NCBI RefSeq assembly: GCF_037038585.1
Contig: NC_092523.1
Location: forward strand, 50,609,501-50,673,500
Length of the DNA: 64,000 nt
Source: Patagioenas fasciata
Taxonomy: Eukaryota; Chordata; Aves; Columbiformes; Columbidae
Direction of reading: 5' to 3'
Positions 13,571-27,131 of this stretch are shown in pieces. A program made the position numbers and the translations under genes. How positions within the stretch are numbered: the stretch's first letter is position 1; every line of letters starts with the position of its first letter. The notes beneath the pieces were generated by a model. That model was not told the DNA's origin. It made no database searches and saw nothing but the letters and a program-made list of their open reading frames with translations.

Positions 13571-15264
13571 TGCGGTCACAGAGGCAGCAGCTTTTGCACA
13601 GATGCTCTGGTGATTCTGGCACTTTCCAGGCACACTCCTGAAAGTCGCGCACACTGCTGTTCACTCGCTAAACGACCTCTTGGGAAACACGTCTCCGGTC
13701 GATGGACCGCTCAGATTGCTTCTCGTGTAACTGTGAACTGTGTCAGCGCAGGGAATCCGTCTCTGTTGAGCAGATGTCAATCCTGCCTCGCTTTTGCTTT
13801 GTTGCCTCTACCAAGATGATTTCCCGTTTCTCTCTTCACTGGAGCAGGCAGACACAGCCAACGCACATCAAGTGTCAAGAGACACGCTCTGCTGAGCTCA
13901 ACGCTTGTGCAGATGCACATGTGCGACGAAGTCAACACACGTGCTTGTGGAGAGAAAGAAAGGGACTCCCAGGCGTGTGGAGCGACGGGGAGAAAGAGCG
14001 GGCGCTGAGGAACACAGTTTCAGACCGACTGTCTCCACACAAACAGGCACCTGTCTGCAGGTATCCTAGATCTTGATTCTTGAACTTGAGGAAACACGCG
14101 TCTGAGCAAAACTCCCAAACGCTTCCAGGAAAGACACACGCTCTCCCACAAGCACACAAGTGTTTGCCCTCAGCTATAGATCAGGGACAAGCTTGTGAAG
14201 AGATGCGCTGCTATTCTTTCGCCTTATGGCATCACGTGTTTCGTTCCTCTTGGATATCGATTGTTAAACGTCTTTCCTAGGGCGACTGTGAAGCATTTGC
14301 CAGCGGAGGAGAAGTAGCACGGAGCAGCATTCAGTACTGCCTACGAGTGTCTTTGCTACCCTACTAGCGGAGCTCCAAGAACAGGCACACATCTTCAGGT
14401 ACCTTCCAAATGTGGATTCCCCTGCAGCCCCGTAGGCGGGCGTGCAGTACGCCAACCATCAACGGACGTTTTTCCCCTCAAGCCTGTCAGGACGTTGCTC
14501 GTCCGTCTTTCCCTCAATAGATGGGAGTAGGCGCGCTTGCGGATGTGTGCGTGTGTGTGGCCACGCGTTTGCTTAGGCATCAGTGTGTGAAAAGGTAGGT
14601 GCTTTTCTCTAGCTGCGTGTGCGTGCACGTGGTGCTGGGTGCACATCCCTGGGTGCTCGTGGAAAGGTTTCTGCATGGTTTTCGCTGAGGAATCGTGTGT
14701 GTGCACATGGACAAAGAGAAGGCGCAGCAACCGGGTTCCAGCGCCGAAGAAGGCAAAAGGCAAGGTTTCCGGCGCTATCTCCTCTCCGCAGACCTAGTCG
14801 CGCAAAGCAAGCCGCTAAGCCGGCGACCGGCAAGAGAGCTACAACGAAGCATGCCGAACGGAGAAAATAGCAGCAGCTCATCTGTTCACACCTTGTTTCT
14901 GCCATGTGCTTGAACGCCAAGACGTTCGCGCTTCTGTGAGATGAAAGACGTCCTTCTGCGTATGTGGTTGCTCACACCGGTGCACTTGTTAGTGTATCCC
15001 TTCAGTCCTGGGCTGCGTGGCATTCAGAAGTGGCTCTGTGGAGACGACTGCATAGAGGCAGCTGTCAGAACACGCACACTCGATTGTTCACCAAAACATA
15101 TGCAGACGCGTCCTTAGCCTGTAGATTTGGATGCACAGAGTTCCCTGTGTTCGCAAGAGACAAGGGAATCGCGTCTGTACGCACAGAAGCAATAGCGGAC
15201 CGTTTCCCTCGGAGTGAACGCGAAGAGCCGTCTATGTACTCGCAGACACGGGAACGTGCCTCAA
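13571..15264 (+). repeat. Monomer U9 (1,694 bp, 3-bp deletion)
   Basis: Same deletion haplotype as U8 but with 277G and 73T. U8-U9 is a direct duplication of this monomer type. Confidence 0.97.
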
Positions 15265-16961
15265 TGCGGTCACAGAGGCAGCAGCTTTTGCACAGATGCT
15301 CTGGTGATTCTGGCACTTTCCAGGCACACTCCTGAAAGTCGCGCACACTGCTGTTCACTCGCTAAACGACCTCTTGGGAAACACGTCTCCGGTCGATGGA
15401 CCGCTCAGATTGCTTCTCGTGTAACTGTGAACTGTGTCAGCGCAGGGAATCCGTCTCTGTTGAGCAGATGTCAATCCTGCCTCGCTTTTGCTTTGTTGCC
15501 TCTACCAAGATGATTTCCCGTTTCTCTCTTCACTGGAGCAGGCAGACACAGCCAACGCACATCAAGTGTCAAGAGACACGCTCTGCTGAGCTCAACGCTT
15601 GTGCAGATGCACATGTGCGACGAAGTCAACACACGTGCTTGTGGAGAGAAAGAAAGGGACTCCCAGGCGTGTGGAGCGACGGGGAGAAAGAGCGGGCGCT
15701 GAGGAACACAGTTTCAAACAGACTGTCTCCACACAAACAGGCACCTGTCTGCAGGTATCCTAGATCTTGATTCTTGAACTTGAGGAAACACGCGTCTGAG
15801 CAAAACTCCCAAACGCTTCCAGGAAAGACACAGGCTCTCCCACAAGCACACAAGTGTTTGCCCTCAGCTATAGATCAGGGACAAGCTTGTGAAGAGATGC
15901 GCTGCTATTCTTTCGCCTTATGGCATCACGTGTTTCGTTCCTCTTGGAGATCGATTGTTAAAGGTCTTTCCTAGGGCGACTGTGAAGCATTTGCCAGCGG
16001 AGGAGAAGTAGCACGGAGCAGCATTCAGTGCTGCCTACGAGTGTCTTTGCTACCCTACTAGCGGAGCTCCAAGAACAGGCACACATCTTCAGGTACCTTC
16101 CAAATGTGGATTCCCCTGCAGCCCCGTAGGCGGGCGTGCAGTACGCCAACCATCAACGGACGTTTTTCCCCTCAAGCCTGTCAGGACGTTGCTCGTCCGT
16201 CTTTCCCTCAATAGATGGGAGTAGGCGCGCTTGCGGATGTGTGCGTGTGTGTGGCCACGCGTTTGCTTAGGCATCAGTGTGTGAAAAGGTAGGTGCTTTT
16301 CTCTAGCTGCGTGTGCGTGCACGTGGTGCTGGGTGCACATCCCTGGGTGCTCGTGGAAAGGTTTCTGCATGGTTTTCGCTGAGGAATCGTGTGTGTGCAC
16401 ATGGACAAAGAGAAGGCGCAGCAACCGGGTTCCAGCGCCGAAGAAGGCAAAAGGCAAGGTTTCCGGCGCTATCTCCTTCTCTCCGCAGACCTAGTCGCGC
16501 AAAGCAAGCCGCTAAGCCGGCGACCGGCAAGAGAGCTACAACGAAGCATGTCGAACGGAGAAAATAGCAGCAGCTCATCTGTTCACACCTTGTTTCTGCC
16601 ATGTGCTTGAACGCCAAGACGTTCGCGCTTCTGTGAGATGAAAGACGTCCTTCTGCATATGTGGTTGCTCACACCGGTGCACTTGTTAGTGTATCCATTC
16701 AGTCCTGGGCTGCGGGGCATTCAGAAGTGGCTCTGTGGAGACGTCTGCATAGAGGCAGCTGTCAGAACACGCACACTCGATTGTTCACCAAAACATATGC
16801 AGACGCGTCCTTAGCCTGTAGATTTGGATGCACAGAGTTCCCTGTGTTCGCAAGAGACAAGGGAATCGCGTCTGTACGCACAGAAGCAATAGCGGACCGT
16901 TTCCCTCGGAGTGAACGCGAAGAGCCGTCTATGTACTTGCAGACACGGGAACGTGCCTCAA
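15265..16961 (+). repeat. Monomer U10
   Basis: Full length. 277G, 569G, 637G, 699G, 1287T, 1393A, 1433A. Private 766G (CAGTGCTGCC near 16030) and 1673T (TACTTGCAG near 16937). Confidence 0.97.
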
Positions 16962-18658
16962 TGCGGTCACAGAGGCAGCAGCTTTTGCACAGATGCTCTG
17001 GTGATTCTGGCACTTTCCAGGCACACTCCTGAAAGTCGCGCACACTGCTGTTCACTCGCTAAACGACCTCTTGGGAAACACGTCTCCGGTCGATGGACCG
17101 CTCAGATTGCTTCTCGTGTAACTGTGAACTGTGTCAGCGCAGGGAATCCGTCTCTGTTGAGCAGATGTCAATCCTGCCTCGCTTTTGCTTTGTTGCCTCT
17201 ACCAAGATGATTTCCCGTTTCTCTCTTCACTGGAGCACGCAGACACAGCCAACGCACATCAAGTGTCAAGAGACACGCTCTGCTGAGCTCAACGCTTGTG
17301 CAGATGCACATGTGCGACGAAGTCAACACACGTGCTTGTGGAGAGAAAGAAAGGGACTCCCAGGCGTGTGGAGCGACGGGGAGAAAGAGCGGGCGCTGAG
17401 GAACACAGTTTCAAACAGACTGTCTCCACACAAACAGGCACCTGTCTGCAGGTATCCTAGATCTTGATTCTTGAACTTGAGGAAACACGCGTCTGAGCAA
17501 AACTCCCAAACGCTTCCAGGAAAGACACAGGCTCTCCCACAAGCACACAAGTGTTTGCCCTCAGCTATAGATCAGGGACAAGCTTGTGAAGAGATGCGCT
17601 GCTATTCTTTCGCCTTATGGCATCACGTGTTTCGTTCCTCTTGGAGATCGATTGTTAAAGGTCTTTCCTAGGGCGACTGTGAAGCATTTGCCAGCGGAGG
17701 AGAAGTAGCACGGAGCAGCATTCAGTACTGCCTACGAGTGTCTTTGCTACCCTACTAGCGGAGCTCCAAGAACAGGCACACATCTTCAGGTACCTTCCAA
17801 ATGTGGATTCCCCTGCAGCCCCGTAGGCGGGCGTGCAGTACGCCAACCATCAACGGACGTTTTTCCCCTCAAGCCTGTCAGGACGTTGCTCGTCCGTCTT
17901 TCCCTCAATAGATGGGAGTAGGCGCGCTTGCGGATGTGTGCGTGTGTGTGGCCACGCGTTTGCTTAGGCATCAGTGTGTGAAAAGGTAGGTGCTTTTCTC
18001 TAGCTGCGTGTGCGTGCACGTGGTGCTGGGTGCACATCCCTGGGTGCTCGTGGAAAGGTTTCTGCATGGTTTTCGCTGAGGAATCGTGTGTGTGCACATG
18101 GACAAAGAGAAGGCGCAGCAACCGGGTTCCAGCGCCGAAGAAGGCAAAAGGCAAGGTTTCCGGCGCTATCTCCTTCTCTCCGCAGACCTAGTCGCGCAAA
18201 GCAAGCCGCTAAGCCGGCGACCGGCAAGAGAGCTACAACGAAGCATGCCGAACGGAGAAAATAGCAGCAGCTCATCTGTTCACACCTTGTTTCTGCCATG
18301 TGCTTGAACGCCAAGACGTTCGCGCTTCTGTGAGATGAAAGACGTCCTTCTGCGTATGTGGTTGCTCACACCGGTGCACTTGTTAGTGTATCCCTTCAGT
18401 CCTGGGCTGCGGGGCATTCAGAAGTGGCTCTGTGGAGACGTCTGCATAGAGGCAGCTGTCAGAACACGCACACTCGATTGTTCACCAAAACATATGCAGA
18501 CGCGTCCTTAGCCTGTAGATTTGGATGCACAGAGTTCCCTGTGTTCGCAAGAGACAAGGGAATCGCGTCTGTACGCACAGAAGCAATAGCGGACCGTTTC
18601 CCTCGGAGTGAACGCGAAGAGCCGTCTATGTACTCGCAGACACGGGAACGTGCCTCAA
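16962..18658 (+). repeat. Monomer U11
   Basis: Full length. 277C, 569G (shared with U10), 637G, 699G, 1287C, 1393G, 1433C. Confidence 0.97.
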
Positions 18659-20355
18659 TGCGGTCACAGAGGCAGCAGCTTTTGCACAGATGCTCTGGTG
18701 ATTCTGGCACTTTCCAGGCACACTCCTGAAAGTCGCGCACACTGCTGTTCACTCGCTAAACGACCTCTTGGGAAACACGTCTCCGGTCGATGGACCGCTC
18801 AGATTGCTTCTCGTGTAACTGTGAACTGTGTCAGCGCAGGGAATCCGTCTCTGTTGAGCAGATGTCAATCCTGCCTCGCTTTTGCTTTGTTGCCTCTACC
18901 AAGATGATTTCCCGTTTCTCTCTTCACTGGAGCAGGCAGACACAGCCAACGCACATCAAGTGTCAAGAGACACGCTCTGCTGAGCTCAACGCTTGTGCAG
19001 ATGCACATGTGCGACGAAGTCAACACACGTGCTTGTGGAGAGAAAGAAAGGGACTCCCAGGCGTGTGGAGCGACGGGGAGAAAGAGCGGGCGCTGAGGAA
19101 CACAGTTTCAGACCGACTGTCTCCACACAAACAGGCACCTGTCTGCAGGTATCCTAGATCTTGATTCTTGAACTTGAGGAAACACGCGTCTGAGCAAAAC
19201 TCCCAAACGCTTCCAGGAAAGACACACGCTCTCCCACAAGCACACAAGTGTTTGCCCTCAGCTATAGATCAGGGACAAGCTTGTGAAGAGATGCCCTGCT
19301 ATTCTTTCGCCTTATGCCATCATGTGTTTCGTTCCTCTTGGAGATCGATTGTTAAACGTCTTTCCTAGGGCGACTGTGAAGCATTTGCCAGCGGAGGAGA
19401 AGTAGCACGGAGCAGCATTCAGTACTGCCTACGAGTGTCTTTGCTACCCTACTAGCGGAGCTCCAAGAACAGGCACACATCTTCAGGTACCTTCCAAATG
19501 TGGATTCCCCTGCAGCCCCGTAGGCGGGCGTGCAGTACGCCAACCATCAACGGACGTTTTTCCCCTCAAGCCTGTCAGGACGTTGCTCGTCCGTCTTTCC
19601 CTCAATAGATGGGAGTAGGCGCGCTTGCGGATGTGTGCGTGTGTGTGGCCACGCGTTTGCTTAGGCATCAGAGTGTGAAAAGGTAGGTGCTTTTCTCTAG
19701 CTGCGTGTGCGTGCACGTGGTGCTGGGTGCACATCCCTGGGTGCTCGTGGAAAGGTTTCTGCATGGTTTTCGCTGAGGAATCGTGTGTGTGCACATGGAC
19801 AAAGAGAAGGCGCAGCAACCGGGTTCCAGCGCCGAAGAAGGCAAAAGGCAAGGTTTCCGGCGCTATCTCCTTCTCTCCGCAGACCTAGTCGCGCAAAGCA
19901 AGCCGCTAAGCCGGCGACCGGCAAGAGAGCTACAACGAAGCATGTCGAACGGAGAAAATAGCAGCAGCTCATCTGTTCACACCTTGTTTCTGCCATGTGC
20001 TTGAACGCCAAGACGTTCGCGCTTCTGTGAGATGAAAGACGTCCTTTTGCGTATGTAGTTGCTCACACCGGTGCACTTGTTAGTGTATCCCTTCAGTCCT
20101 GGGCTGCGGGGCATTCAGAAGTGGCTCTGTGGAGACGTCTGCATAGAGGCAGCTGTCAGAACACGCACACTCGATTGTTCACCAAAACATATGCAGACGC
20201 GTCCTTAGCCTGTAGATTTGGATGCACAGAGTTCCCTGTGTTCGCAAGAGACAAGGGAATCGCGTCTGTACGCACAGAAGCAATAGCGGACCGTTTCCCT
20301 CGGAGTGAACGCGAAGAGCCGTCTATGTACTCGCAGACACGGGAACGTGCCTCAA
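18659..20355 (+). repeat. Monomer U12 (dimer 1, first half)
   Basis: 277G, 453G/456C, 637C, 659C/665T, 699C, 1014A, 1287T, 1389T/1399A, 1433C. The 1399A change makes ATGTAG near 20052. That puts a stop directly after the start of the frame that begins there in most other monomers. Confidence 0.97.
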
Positions 20356-22046
20356 TGCGGTCACAGAGGCAGCAGCTTTTGCACAGATGCTCTGGTGATT
20401 CTGGCACTTTCCAGGCACACTCCTGAAAGTCGCGCACACTGCTGTTCACTCGCTAAACGACCTCTTGGGAAACACGTCTCCGGTCGATGGACCGCTCAGA
20501 TTGCTTCTCGTGTAACTGTGAACTGCGCAGGGAATCCGTCTCTGTTGAGCAGATGTCAATCCTGCCTCGCTTTTGCTTTGTTGCCTCTACCAAGATGATT
20601 TCCCGTTTCTCTCTTCACTGGAGCACGCAGACACAGCCAACGCACATCAAGTGTCAAGAGACACGCTCTGCTGAGCTCAACGCTTGTGCAGATGCACATG
20701 TGCGATGAAGTCAACACACGTGCTTGTGGAGAGAAAGAAAGGGACTCCCAGGCGTGTGGAGCGACGGGGAGAAAGAGCGGGCGCTGAGGAACACAGTTTC
20801 AAACAGACTGTCTCCACACAAACAGGCACCTGTCTGCAGGTATCCTAGATCTTGATTCTTGAACTTGAGGAAACACGCGTCTGAGCAAAACTCCCAAACG
20901 CTTCCAGGAAAGACACACGCTCTCCCACAAGCACACAAGTGTTTGCCCTCAGCTATAGATCAGGGACAAGCTTGTGAAGAGATGCGCTGCTATTCTTTCG
21001 CCTTATGGCATCACGTGTTTCGTTCCTCTTGGAGATCGATTGTTAAACGTCTTTCCTAGGGCGACTGTGAAGCATTTGCCAGCGGAGGAGAAGTAGCACG
21101 GAGCAGCATTCAGTACTGCCTACGAGTGTCTTTGCTACCCTACTAGCGGAGCTCCAAGAACAGGCACACATCTTCAGGTACCTTCCAAATGTGGATTCCC
21201 CTGCAGCCCCGTAGGCGGGCGTGCAGTACGCCAACCATCAACGGACGTTTTTCCCCTCAAGCCTGTCAGGACGTTGCTCGTCCGTCTTTCCCTCAATAGA
21301 TGGGAGTAGGCGCGCTTGCGGATGTGTGCGTGTGTGTGGCCACGCGTTTGCTTAGGCATCAGTGTGTGAAAAGGTAGGTGCTTTTCTCTAGCTGCGTGTG
21401 CGTGCACGTGGTGCTGGGTGCACATCCCTGGGTGCTCGTGGAAAGGTTTCTGCATGGTTTTCGCTGAGGAATCGTGTGTGTGCACATGGACAAAGAGAAG
21501 GCGCAGCAACCGGGTTCCAGCGCCGAAGAAGGCAAAAGGCAAGGTTTCCGGCGCTATCTCCTTCTCTCCGCAGACCTAGTCGCGCAAAGCAAGCCGCTAA
21601 GCCGGCGACCGGCAAGAGAGCTACAACGAAGCATGCCGAACGGAGAAAATAGCAGCAGCTCATCTGTTCACACCTTGTTTCTGCCATGTGCTTGAACGCC
21701 AAGACGTTCGCGCTTCTGTGAGATGAAAGACGTCCTTCTGCGTATGTGGTTGCTCACACCGGTGCACTTGTTAGTGTATCCCTTCAGTCCTGGGCTGCGG
21801 GGCATTCAGAAGTGGCTCTGTGGAGACGTCTGCATAGAGGCAGCTGTCAGAACACGCACACTCGATTGTTCACCAAAACATATGCAGACGCGTCCTTAGC
21901 CTGTAGATTTGGATGCACAGAGTTCCCTGTGTTCGCAAGAGACAAGGGAATCGCGTCTGTACGCACAGAAGCAATAGCGGACCGTTTCCCTCGGAGTGAA
22001 CGCGAAGAGCCGTCTATGTACTCGCAGACACGGGAACGTGCCTCAA
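20356..22046 (+). repeat. Monomer U13 (1,691 bp, 6-bp deletion; dimer 1, second half)
   Basis: Lacks TGTCAG of positions 171-176 (junction near 20526). 277C, 453A, 637G, 699C, 1287C, 1393G, 1433C. A private C-to-T at 20706 creates a TGA that cuts the 124-codon frame of other monomers to 73 codons. Confidence 0.97.
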
Positions 22047-23743
22047 TGCGGTCACAGAGGCAGCAGCTTTTGCACAGATGCTCTGGTGATTCTGGCACTT
22101 TCCAGGCACACTCCTGAAAGTCGCGCACACTGCTGTTCACTCGCTAAACGACCTCTTGGGAAACACGTCTCCGGTCGATGGACCGCTCAGATTGCTTCTC
22201 GTGTAACTGTGAACTGTGTCAGCGCAGGGAATCCGTCTCTGTTGAGCAGATGTCAATCCTGCCTCGCTTTTGCTTTGTTGCCTCTACCAAGATGATTTCC
22301 CGTTTCTCTCTTCACTGGAGCAGGCAGACACAGCCAACGCACATCAAGTGTCAAGAGACACGCTCTGCTGAGCTCAACGCTTGTGCAGATGCACATGTGC
22401 GACGAAGTCAACACACGTGCTTGTGGAGAGAAAGAAAGGGACTCCCAGGCGTGTGGAGCGACGGGGAGAAAGAGCGGGCGCTGAGGAACACAGTTTCAGA
22501 CCGACTGTCTCCACACAAACAGGCACCTGTCTGCAGGTATCCTAGATCTTGATTCTTGAACTTGAGGAAACACGCGTCTGAGCAAAACTCCCAAACGCTT
22601 CCAGGAAAGACACACGCTCTCCCACAAGCACACAAGTGTTTGCCCTCAGCTATAGATCAGGGACAAGCTTGTGAAGAGATGCCCTGCTATTCTTTCGCCT
22701 TATGCCATCATGTGTTTCGTTCCTCTTGGAGATCGATTGTTAAACGTCTTTCCTAGGGCGACTGTGAAGCATTTGCCAGCGGAGGAGAAGTAGCACGGAG
22801 CAGCATTCAGTACTGCCTACGAGTGTCTTTGCTACCCTACTAGCGGAGCTCCAAGAACAGGCACACATCTTCAGGTACCTTCCAAATGTGGATTCCCCTG
22901 CAGCCCCGTAGGCGGGCGTGCAGTACGCCAACCATCAACGGACGTTTTTCCCCTCAAGCCTGTCAGGACGTTGCTCGTCCGTCTTTCCCTCAATAGATGG
23001 GAGTAGGCGCGCTTGCGGATGTGTGCGTGTGTGTGGCCACGCGTTTGCTTAGGCATCAGAGTGTGAAAAGGTAGGTGCTTTTCTCTAGCTGCGTGTGCGT
23101 GCACGTGGTGCTGGGTGCACATCCCTGGGTGCTCGTGGAAAGGTTTCTGCATGGTTTTCGCTGAGGAATCGTGTGTGTGCACATGGACAAAGAGAAGGCG
23201 CAGCAACCGGGTTCCAGCGCCGAAGAAGGCAAAAGGCAAGGTTTCCGGCGCTATCTCCTTCTCTCCGCAGACCTAGTCGCGCAAAGCAAGCCGCTAAGCC
23301 GGCGACCGGCAAGAGAGCTACAACGAAGCATGTCGAACGGAGAAAATAGCAGCAGCTCATCTGTTCACACCTTGTTTCTGCCATGTGCTTGAACGCCAAG
23401 ACGTTCGCGCTTCTGTGAGATGAAAGACGTCCTTTTGCGTATGTAGTTGCTCACACCGGTGCACTTGTTAGTGTATCCCTTCAGTCCTGGGCTGCGGGGC
23501 ATTCAGAAGTGGCTCTGTGGAGACGTCTGCATAGAGGCAGCTGTCAGAACACGCACACTCGATTGTTCACCAAAACATATGCAGACGCGTCCTTAGCCTG
23601 TAGATTTGGATGCACAGAGTTCCCTGTGTTCGCAAGAGACAAGGGAATCGCGTCTGTACGCACAGAAGCAATAGCGGACCGTTTCCCTCGGAGTGAACGC
23701 GAAGAGCCGTCTATGTACTCGCAGACACGGGAACGTGCCTCAA
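22047..23743 (+). repeat. Monomer U14 (dimer 2, first half)
   Basis: Same state as U12 at every diagnostic site examined, including 277G, 659C/665T, 1014A and the ATGTAG near 23440. Confidence 0.97.
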
Positions 23744-25434
23744 TGCGGTCACAGAGGCAGCAGCTTTTGCACAGATGCTCTGGTGATTCTGGCACTTTCC
23801 AGGCACACTCCTGAAAGTCGCGCACACTGCTGTTCACTCGCTAAACGACCTCTTGGGAAACACGTCTCCGGTCGATGGACCGCTCAGATTGCTTCTCGTG
23901 TAACTGTGAACTGCGCAGGGAATCCGTCTCTGTTGAGCAGATGTCAATCCTGCCTCGCTTTTGCTTTGTTGCCTCTACCAAGATGATTTCCCGTTTCTCT
24001 CTTCACTGGAGCACGCAGACACAGCCAACGCACATCAAGTGTCAAGAGACACGCTCTGCTGAGCTCAACGCTTGTGCAGATGCACATGTGCGACGAAGTC
24101 AACACACGTGCTTGTGGAGAGAAAGAAAGGGACTCCCAGGCGTGTGGAGCGACGGGGAGAAAGAGCGGGCGCTGAGGAACACAGTTTCAAACAGACTGTC
24201 TCCACACAAACAGGCACCTGTCTGCAGGTATCCTAGATCTTGATTCTTGAACTTGAGGAAACACGCGTCTGAGCAAAACTCCCAAACGCTTCCAGGAAAG
24301 ACACACGCTCTCCCACAAGCACACAAGTGTTTGCCCTCAGCTATAGATCAGGGACAAGCTTGTGAAGAGATGCGCTGCTATTCTTTCGCCTTATGGCATC
24401 ACGTGTTTCGTTCCTCTTGGAGATCGATTGTTAAACGTCTTTCCTAGGGCGACTGTGAAGCATTTGCCAGCGGAGGAGAAGTAGCACGGAGCAGCATTCA
24501 GTACTGCCTACGAGTGTCTTTGCTACCCTACTAGCGGAGCTCCAAGAACAGGCACACATCTTCAGGTACCTTCCAAATGTGGATTCCCCTGCAGCCCCGT
24601 AGGCGGGCGTGCAGTACGCCAACCATCAACGGACGTTTTTCCCCTCAAGCCTGTCAGGACGTTGCTCGTCCGTCTTTCCCTCAATAGATGGGAGTAGGCG
24701 CGCTTGCGGATGTGTGCGTGTGTGTGGCCACGCGTTTGCTTAGGCATCAGTGTGTGAAAAGGTAGGTGCTTTTCTCTAGCTGCGTGTGCGTGCACGTGGT
24801 GCTGGGTGCACATCCCTGGGTGCTCGTGGAAAGGTTTCTGCATGGTTTTCGCTGAGGAATCGTGTGTGTGCACATGGACAAAGAGAAGGCGCAGCAACCG
24901 GGTTCCAGCGCCGAAGAAGGCAAAAGGCAAGGTTTCCGGCGCTATCTCCTTCTCTCCGCAGACCTAGTCGCGCAAAGCAAGCCGCTAAGCCGGCGACCGG
25001 CAAGAGAGCTACAACGAAGCATGCCGAACGGAGAAAATAGCAGCAGCTCATCTGTTCACACCTTGTTTCTGCCATGTGCTTGAACGCCAAGACGTTCGCG
25101 CTTCTGTGAGATGAAAGACGTCCTTCTGCGTATGTGGTTGCTCACACCGGTGCACTTGTTAGTGTATCCCTTCAGTCCTGGGCTGCGGGGCATTCAGAAG
25201 TGGCTCTGTGGAGACGTCTGCATAGAGGCAGCTGTCAGAACACGCACACTCGATTGTTCACCAAAACATATGCAGACGCGTCCTTAGCCTGTAGATTTGG
25301 ATGCACAGAGTTCCCTGTGTTCGCAAGAGACAAGGGAATCGCGTCTGTACGCACAGAAGCAATAGCGGACCGTTTCCCTCGGAGTGAACGCGAAGAGCCG
25401 TCTATGTACTCGCAGACACGGGAACGTGCCTCAA
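23744..25434 (+). repeat. Monomer U15 (1,691 bp, 6-bp deletion; dimer 2, second half)
   Basis: Matches U13 at the diagnostic sites but lacks its private stop mutation. Confidence 0.97.
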
Positions 25435-27131
25435 TGCGGTCACAGAGGCAGCAGCTTTTGCACAGATGCTCTGGTGATTCTGGCACTTTCCAGGCACACT
25501 CCTGAAAGTCGCGCACACTGCTGTTCACTCGCTAAACGACCTCTTGGGAAACACGTCTCCGGTCGATGGACCGCTCAGATTGCTTCTCGTGTAACTGTGA
25601 ACTGTGTCAGCGCAGGGAATCCGTCTCTGTTGAGCAGATGTCAATCCTGCCTCGCTTTTGCTTTGTTGCCTCTACCAAGATGATTTCCCGTTTCTCTCTT
25701 CACTGGAGCACGCAGACACAGCCAACGCACATCAAGTGTCAAGAGACACGCTCTGCTGAGCTCAACGCTTGTGCAGATGCACATGTGCGACGAAGTCAAC
25801 ACACGTGCTTGTGGAGAGAAAGAAAGGGACTCCCAGGCGTGTGGAGCGACGGGGAGAAAGAGCGGGCGCTGAGGAACACAGTTTCAGACCGACTGTCTCC
25901 ACACAAACAGGCACCTGTCTGCAGGTATCCTAGATCTTGATTCTTGAACTTGAGGAAACACGCGTCTGAGCAAAACTCCCAAACGCTTCCAGGAAAGACA
26001 CACGCTCTCCCACAAGCACACAAGTGTTTGCCCTCAGCTATAGATCAGGGACAAGCTTGTGAAGAGATGCCCTGCTATTCTTTCGCCTTATGCCATCATG
26101 TGTTTCGTTCCTCTTGGAGATCGATTGTTAAACGTCTTTCCTAGGGCGACTGTGAAGCATTTGCCAGCGGAGGAGAAGTAGCACGGAGCAGCATTCAGTA
26201 CTGCCTACGAGTGTCTTTGCTACCCTACTAGCGGAGCTCCAAGAACAGGCACACATCTTCAGGTACCTTCCAAATGTGGATTCCCCTGCAGCCCCGTAGG
26301 CGGGCGTGCAGTACGCCAACCATCAACGGACGTTTTTCCCCTCAAGCCTGTCAGGACGTTGCTCGTCCGTCTTTCCCTCAATAGATGGGAGTAGGCGCGC
26401 TTGCGGATGTGTGCGTGTGTGTGGCCACGCGTTTGCTTAGGCATCAGAGTGTGAAAAGGTAGGTGCTTTTCTCTAGCTGCGTGTGCGTGCACGTGGTGCT
26501 GGGTGCACATCCCTGGGTGCTCGTGGAAAGGTTTCTGCATGGTTTTCGCTGAGGAATCGTGTGTGTGCACATGGACAAAGAGAAGGCGCAGCAACCGGGT
26601 TCCAGCGCCGAAGAAGGCAAAAGGCAAGGTTTCCGGCGCTATCTCCTTCTCTCCGCAGACCTAGTCGCGCAAAGCAAGCCGCTAAGCCGGCGACCGGCAA
26701 GAGAGCTACAACGAAGCATGTCGAACGGAGAAAATAGCAGCAGCTCATCTGTTCACACCTTGTTTCTGCCATGTGCTTGAACGCCAAGACGTTCGCGCTT
26801 CTGTGAGATGAAAGACGTCCTTTTGCGTATGTAGTTGCTCACACCGGTGCACTTGTTAGTGTATCCCTTCAGTCCTGGGCTGCGGGGCATTCAGAAGTGG
26901 CTCTGTGGAGACGTCTGCATAGAGGCAGCTGTCAGAACACGCACACTCGATTGTTCACCAAAACATATGCAGACGCGTCCTTAGCCTGTAGATTTGGATG
27001 CACAGAGTTCCCTGTGTTCGCAAGAGACAAGGGAATCGCGTCTGTACGCACAGAAGCAATAGCGGACCGTTTCCCTCGGAGTGAACGCGAAGAGCCGTCT
27101 ATGTACTCGCAGACACGGGAACGTGCCTCAA
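25435..27131 (+). repeat. Monomer U16 (dimer 3, first half)
   Basis: As U12 and U14, except 277C instead of 277G. This suggests a short conversion tract from another monomer type. Confidence 0.97.
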
